Shown: piece after piece, positions 25,171 through 32,494 of the stretch
Numbering within the stretch: the stretch's first letter is position 1
Layout: every line of letters begins with the position of its first letter
NCBI GenBank assembly: GCA_905194675.1
Contig: CAJJTG010000018.1
Location: forward strand, 1 to 41,562
Direction of reading: 5' to 3'
From: an uncultured Collinsella sp.
Lineage (GTDB): Bacteria; Actinomycetota; Coriobacteriia; Coriobacteriales; Coriobacteriaceae
Length of the DNA stretch: 41,562 nucleotides
Made by a program: the position numbers and the translations under genes
The notes under the pieces: model-generated
The model's input: only the letters and a program-made list of their open reading frames with translations
Databases searched by the model: none
Told to the model about the DNA's origin: nothing

Positions 25171-26091
25171 GTGGCAACTCAGAAATTCACCGGCGTTATC
25201 CCTCCCGTCGTTGTTCCCGATACCGAAGATCACCAGCTCGATGTTGCCTCCTTTGAGCGCAGCATCAACCGCATGATCGATGCCGGCGTCGATGGCCTGT
25301 TCTTCTTGGGCTCTTCGGGTGAGGTCGTTTTCTCCACCGACGAGCGTCGTCGCCAGATCATCGCCGAGGCCGTCCGCATCGTCGACCACCGCGTGCCTGT
25401 TCTGGTCGGCATCATCGATACCGAGACCGAGCGCATGATTGAGCACGGCAAGGTCGCTCAGGAGCTGGGCGCCGATGCCCTCGTCGCCACCTGCCCGTTC
25501 TATGCCCTGCAGGGCATGACCGAGGTCGAGGAGCACTTCCGCATCCTGCACGAGGAGCTTGACCTGCCCATCTTTGCCTATGACATTCCCGTCTGCGTTC
25601 ACACCAAGCTCCCCTGGAAGCTCCTTGCCAAGCTCGGCGCCGAGGGCGTCCTTGCTGGCGTCAAGGATTCCTCGGGTGATGACATCTCGTTCCGCTACCT
25701 CGTTCAGGAGAACGAGAAGAACGGCCATCCGATGAGCATCCTCACCGGCCACGAGGTTGTTGTCGACGGTGCTTACCTCGGTGGCGCCGACGGCTCTGTC
25801 CCGGGTCTCGCCAACGTTGAGCCCGAGGGCTACGTTCGTCAGTGGAAGGCCGCTCAGGCTGGTGACTGGGCTACCGTCAAGGCCGAGCAGGATCGCCTCA
25901 ATGAGATTTCGCACATCTGGGATGTCACCTCGGGCGTCCAGGGCTATGCCGGTGGCGTCGGCGCCTTCAAGACCGCTATGAACCTCATGGGTATCTTCGA
26001 CAGCCCGACCATGCCGCGCCCGGTGAAGGCCATGACCGGCGAGAACGTCGAGGCTATTAGGAAGGTCCTCCAGGACAACGGCCTCCTGTAA
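25171..26091 (+). CDS. nanA: N-acetylneuraminate lyase-type aldolase (DHDPS/NAL superfamily)
   Basis: This 306-aa TIM-barrel class I aldolase is expected to split N-acetylneuraminate into ManNAc and pyruvate. The GSSGE loop is at residues 47-51, the conserved tyrosine is Tyr137 (FAYDIP) and the Schiff-base lysine is Lys165 (AGVKDSSGD). The last two numbers coincide with those of E. coli NanA. The sequence around the lysine is not the textbook NanA form and also occurs in keto-deoxy-sugar aldolases, so substrate is assigned mainly from neighbours (transporter, NanE, ROK kinase). GTG 25171 has AAGGAG at 25159-25164. The in-frame ATG at 25087 overlaps the previous gene and is rejected. A strong hairpin follows. 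Confidence 0.78.
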   Translation: MATQKFTGVIPPVVVPDTEDHQLDVASFERSINRMIDAGVDGLFFLGSSGEVVFSTDERRRQIIAEAVRIVDHRVPVLVGIIDTETERMIEHGKVAQELGADALVATCPFYALQGMTEVEEHFRILHEELDLPIFAYDIPVCVHTKLPWKLLAKLGAEGVLAGVKDSSGDDISFRYLVQENEKNGHPMSILTGHEVVVDGAYLGGADGSVPGLANVEPEGYVRQWKAAQAGDWATVKAEQDRLNEISHIWDVTSGVQGYAGGVGAFKTAMNLMGIFDSPTMPRPVKAMTGENVEAIRKVLQDNGLL

Positions 26092-26121
26092 AGCTTTCCC
26101 AGGCACCCGACCTCGCCGTTC

Positions 26122-26165
26122 AACCGTGTGGCCATGACTATTAGGTCAATGGCCACACGGTTTCT
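26122..26165 (+). terminator. terminator closing the transporter-lyase operon
   Basis: A perfect 14-bp stem AACCGTGTGGCCAT/ATGGCCACACGGTT (26122-26135 with 26149-26162) has a 13-nt loop, then TCT. It is 30 nt after the nanA stop. Confidence 0.7.
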
Positions 26166-26230
26166 CGGCGATCTTGGGCACCAGGAAAACCTTTACTGCG
26201 CTGTGACGGCTAGCCTGACGGCGCATTTCC

Positions 26231-26257
26231 TATAGTTGTTTTTTATCTCCGAAGGAG
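26231..26257 (+). promoter_or_regulatory. candidate -10 and RBS of the ROK kinase gene
   Basis: TATAGT at 26231-26236 is a plausible -10 without a clear -35. GAAGGAGAG at 26251-26259 is the ribosome site for the ATG at 26264. Confidence 0.3.
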
Positions 26258-26263
26258 AGCGAC

Positions 26264-27229
26264 ATGGAGAACAAGTACGTCTGTTCTGTCGATATCGGCG
26301 GAACTAAGATCGCGACTGCCATCATGGAGTACCCGGCTGACGGTAGTGTGCCCCATCCCGTTTTTGAGGCCGAGGTTCCCACCGAGGCCCAAGAGGGCGG
26401 CGAGGCCGTCTTCCAGCGTATCGAGGCGTCCATCAAGGCTGCTCTCGAGGCGAATCCCGATGTCGAGGTCCTTGGCGTCGGTATCGGTGCCGCCGGCGTC
26501 GTCGATCCCAAGACGGGCGCCATCGCGTATGCCAATGAGATCATGCCCGGCTGGTCCGGCGTTCAGTTGGGGCCGCGTCTGCGCGAGGATCTCGGTCTTC
26601 CCGTTGCCGTTGTAGGCGACGTGCAGGCTCATGCTCTGGGCGAGGCCCACTGGGGCGTCGGCAAGGGCAAGTTCTCCGTCTTGTGTCTTGGCATCGGTAC
26701 GGGCATCGGCGGCGCATATGTCGAGAACGGGCGCGTGATGCAGGGCTTCCATGGTGCTGCTGGCCATATGGGCCACATCGAGTGCTCGGCTGCCGCCGGC
26801 ATTCCCTGCGCCTGCGGGCGTTCCGGCCATCTGGAGTCGGTTGCTTCGGGCACTTCCATTGGTCGTATGTACGATGAGCGCTTTGGCCGTGTCGACCCCA
26901 GCCGTCCTTCGGTCGGTCGCGATGTGAACGACCTGTGCCGTGCAGGCGACGCAAAGGCGACCGAGGTCATCCATGATGCCGGCTTTGCGTTGGGTGCCAG
27001 CTTGGGCTCGCTCGCTAACATCCTGGACCCTGAGGTCATCGTGCTTTCGGGCGGCGTGATTCACCAAGGTCCCGATTGGCGTTCGCAGACGTGGAAGGAT
27101 TCGGTGCACGAGGGCTATGCCAGCCAGGCGCTCGATCCGCTTCAGGACACGCCGATCCTCATCGGTTCTCTGGAGGGCGATGCTCCGCTCATCGGTGCCG
27201 CTGAGCATCTTCTTGCCTCGTTGAAGTAA
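26264..27229 (+). CDS. ROK-family sugar kinase, probable N-acetylmannosamine kinase
   Basis: This 321-aa cytosolic sugar kinase has the ATP-binding VDIGGTKIATAI at the N terminus. The catalytic Asp is in VGDVQAHALGE, the second phosphate loop is LGIGTGIGGAYV, and the ROK zinc region is GHMGHIEC...PCACGRSGHLES. In the usual CxCGxxGC motif the third cysteine is histidine here. Placement directly before nanE makes ManNAc kinase (NanK) the best guess. Glucokinase or NagK activity cannot be excluded, because ROK substrate choice is hard to read from motifs. It is separated from the preceding operon by a strong terminator and from nanE by a hairpin. Confidence 0.85.
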   Translation: MENKYVCSVDIGGTKIATAIMEYPADGSVPHPVFEAEVPTEAQEGGEAVFQRIEASIKAALEANPDVEVLGVGIGAAGVVDPKTGAIAYANEIMPGWSGVQLGPRLREDLGLPVAVVGDVQAHALGEAHWGVGKGKFSVLCLGIGTGIGGAYVENGRVMQGFHGAAGHMGHIECSAAAGIPCACGRSGHLESVASGTSIGRMYDERFGRVDPSRPSVGRDVNDLCRAGDAKATEVIHDAGFALGASLGSLANILDPEVIVLSGGVIHQGPDWRSQTWKDSVHEGYASQALDPLQDTPILIGSLEGDAPLIGAAEHLLASLK

Positions 27230-27246
27230 ACGTATCTGCTGTAGGA

Positions 27247-27275
27247 GCCTCCCGAGACAACACGCCTCGGGAGGC
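27247..27275 (+). repeat. hairpin between ROK kinase and nanE
   Basis: A perfect 10-bp stem GCCTCCCGAG/CTCGGGAGGC (27247-27256 with 27266-27275) has a 9-nt loop and only a poor T tail. It may lower or protect expression between the two genes. A promoter for nanE is not apparent. Confidence 0.55.
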
Positions 27276-27299
27276 TGTTCTGAGAAAGGTTGCAGCCTT

Positions 27300-27986
27300 A
27301 TGACCGTCGATCCTTTGATTCAATCCCTGAAGGGCAAGCTCGTCGTGAGCGTTCAGGCGTATATGGGCGAGCCGCTTCGTACGCCCGAGACCATGGCTCA
27401 AATGTCTCGCGCTTGCGAGCTTGGCGGCGCCGCCGCCATTCGCTGTCAGGGCCTTGCCGACATTGCCGCCATTAAGGGTCGCTGTGAGGTTCCTGTTATC
27501 GGCCTGTGGAAGGATGGGCACGAGGGCGTTTACATCACGCCGACGCTGCGTCACGCTCGCGCCTGCGTTGCCGCGGGTGCCGATATCGTGGCGATCGATG
27601 CCACCGATCGTCCGCGTCCCGATGGCAAGACCGTCGAGGACACCTTCCGTCCGCTGCACGAGGAGGGTGTGCTCCTGATGGCGGATTGTGCCACCATCGA
27701 GGACATTCGTCGTGCGGTTGATATGGGCTTCGACCTTGTATCCACCACGCTTTCTCATGGTGTCGCCGCCATCGACTGCACCATGGCCGATGGCCCCGAT
27801 CTTCCGCTTCTGCGTCAGGCGACCGAGGAATTCCCCGGTCTTCCCATCATCTGCGAGGGCCGTGTGCACACGCCCGAGGAGGCTCGCGCCGCGATCGATG
27901 CTGGCGGTTGGGCCGTTGTCGTCGGCACTGCCATCACGCATCCCACGAGTATTACAAGTTGGTTCAAGGCTGCGCTTGAGGCGTAA
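27300..27986 (+). CDS. nanE: N-acetylmannosamine-6-phosphate 2-epimerase
   Basis: This 228-aa TIM-barrel enzyme converts ManNAc-6-P to GlcNAc-6-P. Family marks: the N-terminal LKGKLVVSVQAYMGEPL, AAAIRCQGLADIAAIK, the catalytic-lysine strand PVIGLWKDG, VAIDATDRPRPDG, and the phosphate-binding GGWAVVVGTAITHP near the C terminus. Length is normal. AAAGG at 27285-27289 precedes the ATG at 27300. This is the most specific sialic-acid-pathway marker in the window and anchors the interpretation of the transporter, hydrolases, aldolase and kinase upstream. No nagA or nagB follows; those steps must be encoded elsewhere. Confidence 0.94.
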   Translation: MTVDPLIQSLKGKLVVSVQAYMGEPLRTPETMAQMSRACELGGAAAIRCQGLADIAAIKGRCEVPVIGLWKDGHEGVYITPTLRHARACVAAGADIVAIDATDRPRPDGKTVEDTFRPLHEEGVLLMADCATIEDIRRAVDMGFDLVSTTLSHGVAAIDCTMADGPDLPLLRQATEEFPGLPIICEGRVHTPEEARAAIDAGGWAVVVGTAITHPTSITSWFKAALEA

Positions 27987-28013
27987 GACAGGCCTCGTAT
28001 CCGCTCGGGGCGG

Positions 28014-28019
28014 TATACT
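28014..28019 (+). promoter_or_regulatory. candidate -10 element of rapZ
   Basis: TATACT lies 74 nt before the rapZ start and just before a strong hairpin. The -35 region is unconvincing. Confidence 0.3.
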
Positions 28020-28037
28020 CAATAAAGGCAATTGACC

Positions 28038-28074
28038 GCGCGGGATCCGGGTTGCTGGGTCCCGCGCTTGTTTT
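28038..28074 (+). terminator. terminator-like hairpin between nanE and rapZ
   Basis: An 11-bp stem (28038-28048 with 28057-28067, one G-U pair) is GC-rich, has an 8-nt loop and is followed by TTGTTTT. It looks like a true intrinsic terminator. It ends only a few bases before the rapZ ribosome site (GGGAGG at 28077-28082). It also lies downstream of the TATACT at 28014, so it may act as an attenuator as well as the end of the nan unit. Confidence 0.75.
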
Positions 28075-28087
28075 CGGGAGGCAGCAC

Positions 28088-29008
28088 ATGCAAAAGGGAG
28101 ATGCCATGGATGCGGCGGAGCGCTCGGAGCGCATCCCCGATATCGTCATCATCACCGGAATGTCCGGATCGGGCCGCACGCAGGCCATGCACGTGTTCGA
28201 GGACATGGGCTATTTTTGCATCGATAACCTGCCTCCGCGTCTGATCGCCCAGCTTGCCGAGCTCGTCGGCATCAATACGGGCGTGGGCAGGCATCTCGCC
28301 GTCACCTGCGATTTGCGTAGCCAGGGCTTGTTCGATGAGCTGCTCGATGCAGTCGCCGCGCTCGAAGAGCGAGAGATGAGCTGCGACATCGTGTTCCTGG
28401 AGGCTTCTGACGAGGTACTGATTCGTCGCTACAGCGAAAATCGCCGCCGTCATCCCATTGCCAAGCCGGGGGAGACTACGGCCGATGCGATTCAGCGCGA
28501 GCGCCTGCAGCTGCAGGGTGTGCGCGATCGAGCCGATATGATCATCGACACGAGCCGCCTACGCACCTCTGCGCTGCGCAACAAATTGCGCATGGCGTTC
28601 TCCGAGTTGTCCGACCAGCAGCTCATGGACGTTCACGTGTTCTCGTTTGGCTTTAAGCACGGTATGCCCGTCGAGGCGGACATTATGATCGACGTTCGCT
28701 TCCTGCCCAATCCGTTCTACGATCCCGAGATGCGCACCATGACCGGTCTCGATAAGAAAGTCTCCGACTTTGTTCTGGACCATCCCAAGACGCAGGAGTT
28801 CTGGAAGGCCTGGACGCAGCTGCTCGATACGGTCATGCCCGGTTATATCGCAGAGGGCAAGCCGCAGCTTTCTATTGCCATCGGTTGCACGGGCGGTCAG
28901 CACCGCAGCGTTGCCATCGCCGAGGCCACGGCCCGTTACCTGGAAGGCGCCCAGTATCACGTGAGCATCTCCCACCGCGACCTGTCGCGCGCCAACACGA
29001 AGGCATAG
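28088..29008 (+). CDS. rapZ: RapZ-family nucleotide-binding protein (YvcJ)
   Basis: This 306-aa P-loop protein is of the RapZ family. In E. coli RapZ is an RNA adaptor controlling GlmZ and thereby glucosamine-6-P synthesis. In Gram-positives YvcJ is a nucleotide-binding protein of uncertain role. The Walker A region GMSGSGRTQAMHVFEDMGYF has Arg for Lys, as I recall from other actinobacterial members. DNLPPRL, DVRFLPNPFYDPEMR and the C-terminal IAIGCTGGQHRSVAIAE follow as expected. Two starts are possible, ATG 28088 with GGGAGG upstream and ATG 28106 with AAGGGAG. I give the first. whiA begins 6 nt after the stop, and yvcK, usually between them, is absent. Confidence 0.93.
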   Translation: MQKGDAMDAAERSERIPDIVIITGMSGSGRTQAMHVFEDMGYFCIDNLPPRLIAQLAELVGINTGVGRHLAVTCDLRSQGLFDELLDAVAALEEREMSCDIVFLEASDEVLIRRYSENRRRHPIAKPGETTADAIQRERLQLQGVRDRADMIIDTSRLRTSALRNKLRMAFSELSDQQLMDVHVFSFGFKHGMPVEADIMIDVRFLPNPFYDPEMRTMTGLDKKVSDFVLDHPKTQEFWKAWTQLLDTVMPGYIAEGKPQLSIAIGCTGGQHRSVAIAEATARYLEGAQYHVSISHRDLSRANTKA

Positions 29009-29014
29009 GCCTGC

Positions 29015-29944
29015 ATGTCGTTTACCGCTGAGGTGCGCGACGAGCTTGCGCGCTGCGAACCCGAATGTGAATACTGCGATTTGTCGACGCTTGCCGCCCT
29101 GACGCGTGTGAGCGGTACGCTTTCGTTGGCCGGCTCCGGGCGGTATCGTTTGACGGTCGCGACCGAGACGGGAGCCGTCGCGCGCACGATGATCACGCTG
29201 ACGCATCGCATCCTTAAGCTCAAAACGGAATTCACCGTTCGTAAATCGGTCTTGCATAAGGTCCGTAACTATCTCATTACCCTGCCCGATCAACCCGACC
29301 TGGACAAGGCTCTGGTGCTGCTGGGCATTCTAGACCGCAGGGGAGGGCTCGTTGCTGGTGTTCCCCGACACATCGTTGCCCGTCCCTGCTGCAGGCTTGC
29401 CTACATCCGCGGCGCGCTCATCGCGGGCGGCTTCGTGGCCGATCCACGCGGCGATTTTCATTTGGAGATCGCGGTGCAGGGCGAGCAATATGCCAAGGGG
29501 CTTTGCGACCTGTTGGGGCAGATTGGGGTCCATGCTCGTGTTAATGCGCGGCGGGGGTCATATGCCGTGTACATTAAGAGCGCCGAGGAAATCGAGCATT
29601 TATTAAAGCTGATTGGTGCCAAGCGCAGCGTTGCCGAGATTGAGGAGGCGCGCGCGGTCAAGTTGGTTAAGAACGATGTGAACCGTCGCGTGAACGCCGA
29701 GCTCGCCAACCAGACCAGAAGCGCCGGTGCTGCCCAACATCAGCTTGCGCTTATCGATGAGCTCGAGCAGCGCGGCCTTCGCGATGCGCTTCCGGATGCC
29801 TTGGCGGTCTTTTGCGACCTGCGCGAGCGCTATCCCGATCTGTCGCTGCGTGATTTAGGGGAGATGGCTGACCCTCCCTTGTCGAAGTCGGCCCTCTACC
29901 ATCGAGTTTTGAGGCTTGAAAAGCTCATTGAAGCAAACGGGTAG
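29015..29944 (+). CDS. whiA: WhiA DNA-binding sporulation/cell-division regulator
   Basis: This 309-aa protein has an N-terminal degenerate LAGLIDADG-type fold and a C-terminal helix-turn-helix. Marks: MSFTAEVRDELAR at the start, CRLAYIRGALIAGGFVADP, the conserved NRRVNAELANQTRSAGAA linker, and the C-terminal DLSLRDLGEMADPPLSKSA with a recognition helix. WhiA controls sporulation septation in Streptomyces and affects division and chromosome segregation in other Gram-positives. Here it lies between rapZ and gap, as in many actinobacteria. No terminator is evident after it. The AT-rich interval before gap follows. Confidence 0.95.
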   Translation: MSFTAEVRDELARCEPECEYCDLSTLAALTRVSGTLSLAGSGRYRLTVATETGAVARTMITLTHRILKLKTEFTVRKSVLHKVRNYLITLPDQPDLDKALVLLGILDRRGGLVAGVPRHIVARPCCRLAYIRGALIAGGFVADPRGDFHLEIAVQGEQYAKGLCDLLGQIGVHARVNARRGSYAVYIKSAEEIEHLLKLIGAKRSVAEIEEARAVKLVKNDVNRRVNAELANQTRSAGAAQHQLALIDELEQRGLRDALPDALAVFCDLRERYPDLSLRDLGEMADPPLSKSALYHRVLRLEKLIEANG

Positions 29945-29989
29945 TTTAAAGTATCGACTTATATACGGATTTAGCTGCTATTTTATTCT

Positions 29990-30003
29990 TTAAAACGTTT
30001 TAA
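29990..30003 (+). promoter_or_regulatory. perfect 14-bp palindrome upstream of gap
   Basis: TTAAAACGTTTTAA is a perfect palindrome with a central CG, the shape of LacI/CcpA-type operators. It lies about 33 bp before the presumed -35 of gap. Shorter versions occur before the sialic-acid transporter (17353-17364) and before the peptide transporter (35403-35410). Confidence 0.5.
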
Positions 30004-30035
30004 CGTAAATTTGATTTTCAATTTCGAGCATTCTC

Positions 30036-30065
30036 GTGAAATTCAAGTCAAAAAAAAGGTATATT
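30036..30065 (+). promoter_or_regulatory. candidate gap promoter
   Basis: GTGAAA (30036-30041) and TATATT (30060-30065) are spaced 18 bp, with an A-rich spacer ending in eight A. The leader to the gap ATG is about 65 nt. Confidence 0.5.
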
Positions 30066-30137
30066 AGGCGAGTGGTTAGTTTGTGGGCCTCAACGGCGGG
30101 CGCTGTAGCTTGCGGGGGCCTTACGAAAGGAGACACA

Positions 30138-31163
30138 ATGGCAGTAAAGGTTGCTATTAACGGCTTCGGTCGCATCGGTCGTCTGGCTTTCCGTCAGATG
30201 TTCGGTCATGAGGGCTCCGAGATCGTCGCTATCAACGACCTCACCTCTCCCGATATGCTCGCTTACCTGCTGAAGTACGACTCCACGCAGGGCAACTACG
30301 CTCGCGATCACGAGGTCGTTGCTGGCGAGGATTCCATCACCGTTGACGGCAAGGAGATCAAGATCTACAAGGAGGCCGACGCCAACAACCTGCCTTGGGG
30401 CGACCTCGACGTCGACGTCGTTCTCGAGTGCACCGGCTTCTACACCAGCAAGGCTAAGGCTCAGGCCCACATCAACGCTGGCGCCAAGAAGGTCGTCATC
30501 TCCGCTCCGGCCGGCAGCGATCTGCCCACCATCGTGTACAACGTCAACCACGAGACGCTGACCGCTGAGGACAACATCATCTCCGCTGCTTCCTGCACCA
30601 CCAACTGCCTCGCCCCGATGGCCAAGGGTCTGAACGACTTCGCTCCCATCGTGTCCGGCATCATGACCACCATTCACGCCTGGACCGGCGACCAGATGCC
30701 GCTCGACGGCCCGCAGCGCAAGGGCAACAAGCGTCGTAGCCGCGCCTGCGCCGTCAACATCGTCCCCAACACCACCGGTGCTGCCAAGGCTATCGGCCTG
30801 GTTCTCCCCGAGCTCAACGGTAAGCTCATCGGTGCCGCCCAGCGCGTCCCGACGCCGACCGGCTCCATCACCAACCTCTACGCTGTCGTTGACAAGAAGG
30901 TCACCGTCGACGAGGTCAACGCCGCTATGAAGGCCTACGCTTCCACCATCTCCGAGACCTTCGGTTACAACGAGGACGACATCGTCTCCACCGACATCAT
31001 CGGCGAGACCCACGGCTCCATCTTCGACGCCACTCAGACCATGTGCTCTGACCTCGGCAACGGCCAGACCCTCGTTCAGGTCACCTCTTGGTACGACAAC
31101 GAGAACTCCTACACCTCTCAGATGGTCCGCACCATCAAGTACTTCGAGAAGTTCGTTGCTTAA
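30138..31163 (+). CDS. gap: glyceraldehyde-3-phosphate dehydrogenase, type I
   Basis: This 341-aa tetrameric NAD-dependent enzyme oxidises glyceraldehyde-3-P to 1,3-bisphosphoglycerate. The Rossmann start VAINGFGRIGRLAFR, the catalytic Cys153 in SAASCTTNCLAP, the partner His in TTIHAWTGDQ and the C-terminal TSWYDNENSYTSQMV are all present. ATG 30138 has AAAGGAG at 30126-30132. An upstream in-frame ATG at 30036 lies inside the promoter and is rejected. Codon use is among the most biased in the window, fitting very high expression. A strong terminator follows before pgk. Confidence 0.98.
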   Translation: MAVKVAINGFGRIGRLAFRQMFGHEGSEIVAINDLTSPDMLAYLLKYDSTQGNYARDHEVVAGEDSITVDGKEIKIYKEADANNLPWGDLDVDVVLECTGFYTSKAKAQAHINAGAKKVVISAPAGSDLPTIVYNVNHETLTAEDNIISAASCTTNCLAPMAKGLNDFAPIVSGIMTTIHAWTGDQMPLDGPQRKGNKRRSRACAVNIVPNTTGAAKAIGLVLPELNGKLIGAAQRVPTPTGSITNLYAVVDKKVTVDEVNAAMKAYASTISETFGYNEDDIVSTDIIGETHGSIFDATQTMCSDLGNGQTLVQVTSWYDNENSYTSQMVRTIKYFEKFVA

Positions 31164-31200
31164 TTTAGCTTTTAGCGAATAGCTCGTTGAGCGTCTAAAG

Positions 31201-31247
31201 AAGGGCGCGGCCTCATAGGGCTTACACCCTAGGGTCGCGCCCTTTTT
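31201..31247 (+). terminator. strong terminator between gap and pgk
   Basis: A 12-bp outer stem (31201-31212 with 31233-31244, one G-U pair) encloses a second TAGGG/CCCTA stem. The T run is at 31243-31247. Confidence 0.88.
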
Positions 31248-31257
31248 ATAGGAAATC

Positions 31258-31280
31258 GTCTGCCGTAATGGGAGGCAGAC
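31258..31280 (+). repeat. hairpin in the pgk leader
   Basis: GTCTGCC (31258-31264) pairs with GGCAGAC (31274-31280) over a 9-nt loop. It lies between the gap terminator and the pgk ribosome site (AAAGG, 31288-31292). I see no promoter in this 56-bp interval. Confidence 0.5.
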
Positions 31281-31303
31281 ACGTACGAAAGGTAGAAGCA
31301 AAC

Positions 31304-32494
31304 ATGGCCTTTACCAAGAAGACCGTCCGCGACATCGATGTCGACGGCAAGCGCGTTCTCGTCCGCGTTGACTTCAACGTGCCTATCAAGGATGGCGTCG
31401 TTGGCGATACCACCCGCATCAAGGCCGCCCTGCCCACCATCAACTACCTCGTTGAGCACAACGCTCGCGTCATCCTCATGAGCCACCTTGGCCGTCCCGA
31501 TGGCACCGGCTTCCAGCCCGAGCTGTCCCTCGAGCCCGTCGCCAAGAAGCTCGCTGAGCTCTCTGGTCTCGATGTTGCCTTTGTCGCCGACACCTACGGC
31601 GAGAAGGCTGCTGAGGCTGTTGCCGCCGTCGAGCCGGGCAAGGTCCTCGTTCTCGAGAACGTCCGTTTTGACAAGCGTGAGAAGAAGAACGATCCCGAGA
31701 TCGCCAAGAAGCTCGCTTCCTATGGTGACGTCTTCGTTCTCGATGCCTTCGGCACCGCTCACCGCGCCCAGGGTTCCGTCGTGGGCCCCGCCGCTTACCT
31801 GCCTGCCGTCGCCGGCTTCCTGCTCGAGAAGGAGGTCGACACGCTGACCGGCATCTTCGCCGAGCCCGAGCGCCCCTTCGTCGCTATCGTCGGCGGTTCC
31901 AAGGTTTCCTCCAAGATCGGCGTTCTCGATCACCTCATCGACTCCGCTGATACCCTGATCATCGGTGGCGGCATGGCCTACACCTTCTTCCTGGCTCAGG
32001 GTCTGACCGTCGGTCAGTCCCTCAAGGAAGAGGACTGGGTCGAGCGCGCCGGCGAGATGCTCAAGAAGGCCGAGGAGAAGGGCGTCAAGATCCTGCTCCC
32101 CATCGACAACCGCGTTGCCGATCACTTTGGCGAGGACGCTGTCCCCGAGGTTGTCGCTTCCGACGCTATCCCCGACGATCGTGAGGGCATGGACATCGGC
32201 CCCAAGACCGAGGAGCTCTACGCCGAGGCCGTCAAGGGCGCCAAGACCGTGTTCTGGAACGGCCCCATGGGCGTCTTCGAGTTCGACAACTTCGCTCACG
32301 GCACCCAGGCTATCGCCGAGGCCGTCGCCGAGGCCGACTGCACCTCGATCATCGGCGGTGGTGACTCTGTCGCGGCTGTCAACAAGTTCAACCTGGCCGA
32401 CAAGATGAGCTGGATCTCCACCGGTGGTGGCGCTTCCATGGAGCTCGTCGAGGGTAAGGCCCTGCCCGGAGTGGAGGCGCTTCTCGATGCCTAA
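31304..32494 (+). CDS. pgk: phosphoglycerate kinase
   Basis: This 396-aa two-domain kinase makes ATP and 3-phosphoglycerate from 1,3-bisphosphoglycerate. The N-terminal substrate-binding segment is KRVLVRVDFNVPIKDG, with MSHLGRPDG and LLENVRF-like blocks. The C-terminal nucleotide domain has VGGSKVSSKIGVLDHL and GGGDSVAAVNKFNLADKMSW followed by STGGGASMELVEGK. The ATG at 31304 fits the usual PGK N terminus. An upstream in-frame ATG at 31268 adds leader residues only. The stop overlaps the tpiA start by 8 nt. Confidence 0.98.
   Translation: MAFTKKTVRDIDVDGKRVLVRVDFNVPIKDGVVGDTTRIKAALPTINYLVEHNARVILMSHLGRPDGTGFQPELSLEPVAKKLAELSGLDVAFVADTYGEKAAEAVAAVEPGKVLVLENVRFDKREKKNDPEIAKKLASYGDVFVLDAFGTAHRAQGSVVGPAAYLPAVAGFLLEKEVDTLTGIFAEPERPFVAIVGGSKVSSKIGVLDHLIDSADTLIIGGGMAYTFFLAQGLTVGQSLKEEDWVERAGEMLKKAEEKGVKILLPIDNRVADHFGEDAVPEVVASDAIPDDREGMDIGPKTEELYAEAVKGAKTVFWNGPMGVFEFDNFAHGTQAIAEAVAEADCTSIIGGGDSVAAVNKFNLADKMSWISTGGGASMELVEGKALPGVEALLDA

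Noticed and set aside
25171..26091. Dihydrodipicolinate synthase (dapA)
   Set aside because: No lysine-pathway genes nearby. It ends the operon of a sialic-acid-type transporter, with nanE and a sugar kinase just downstream.
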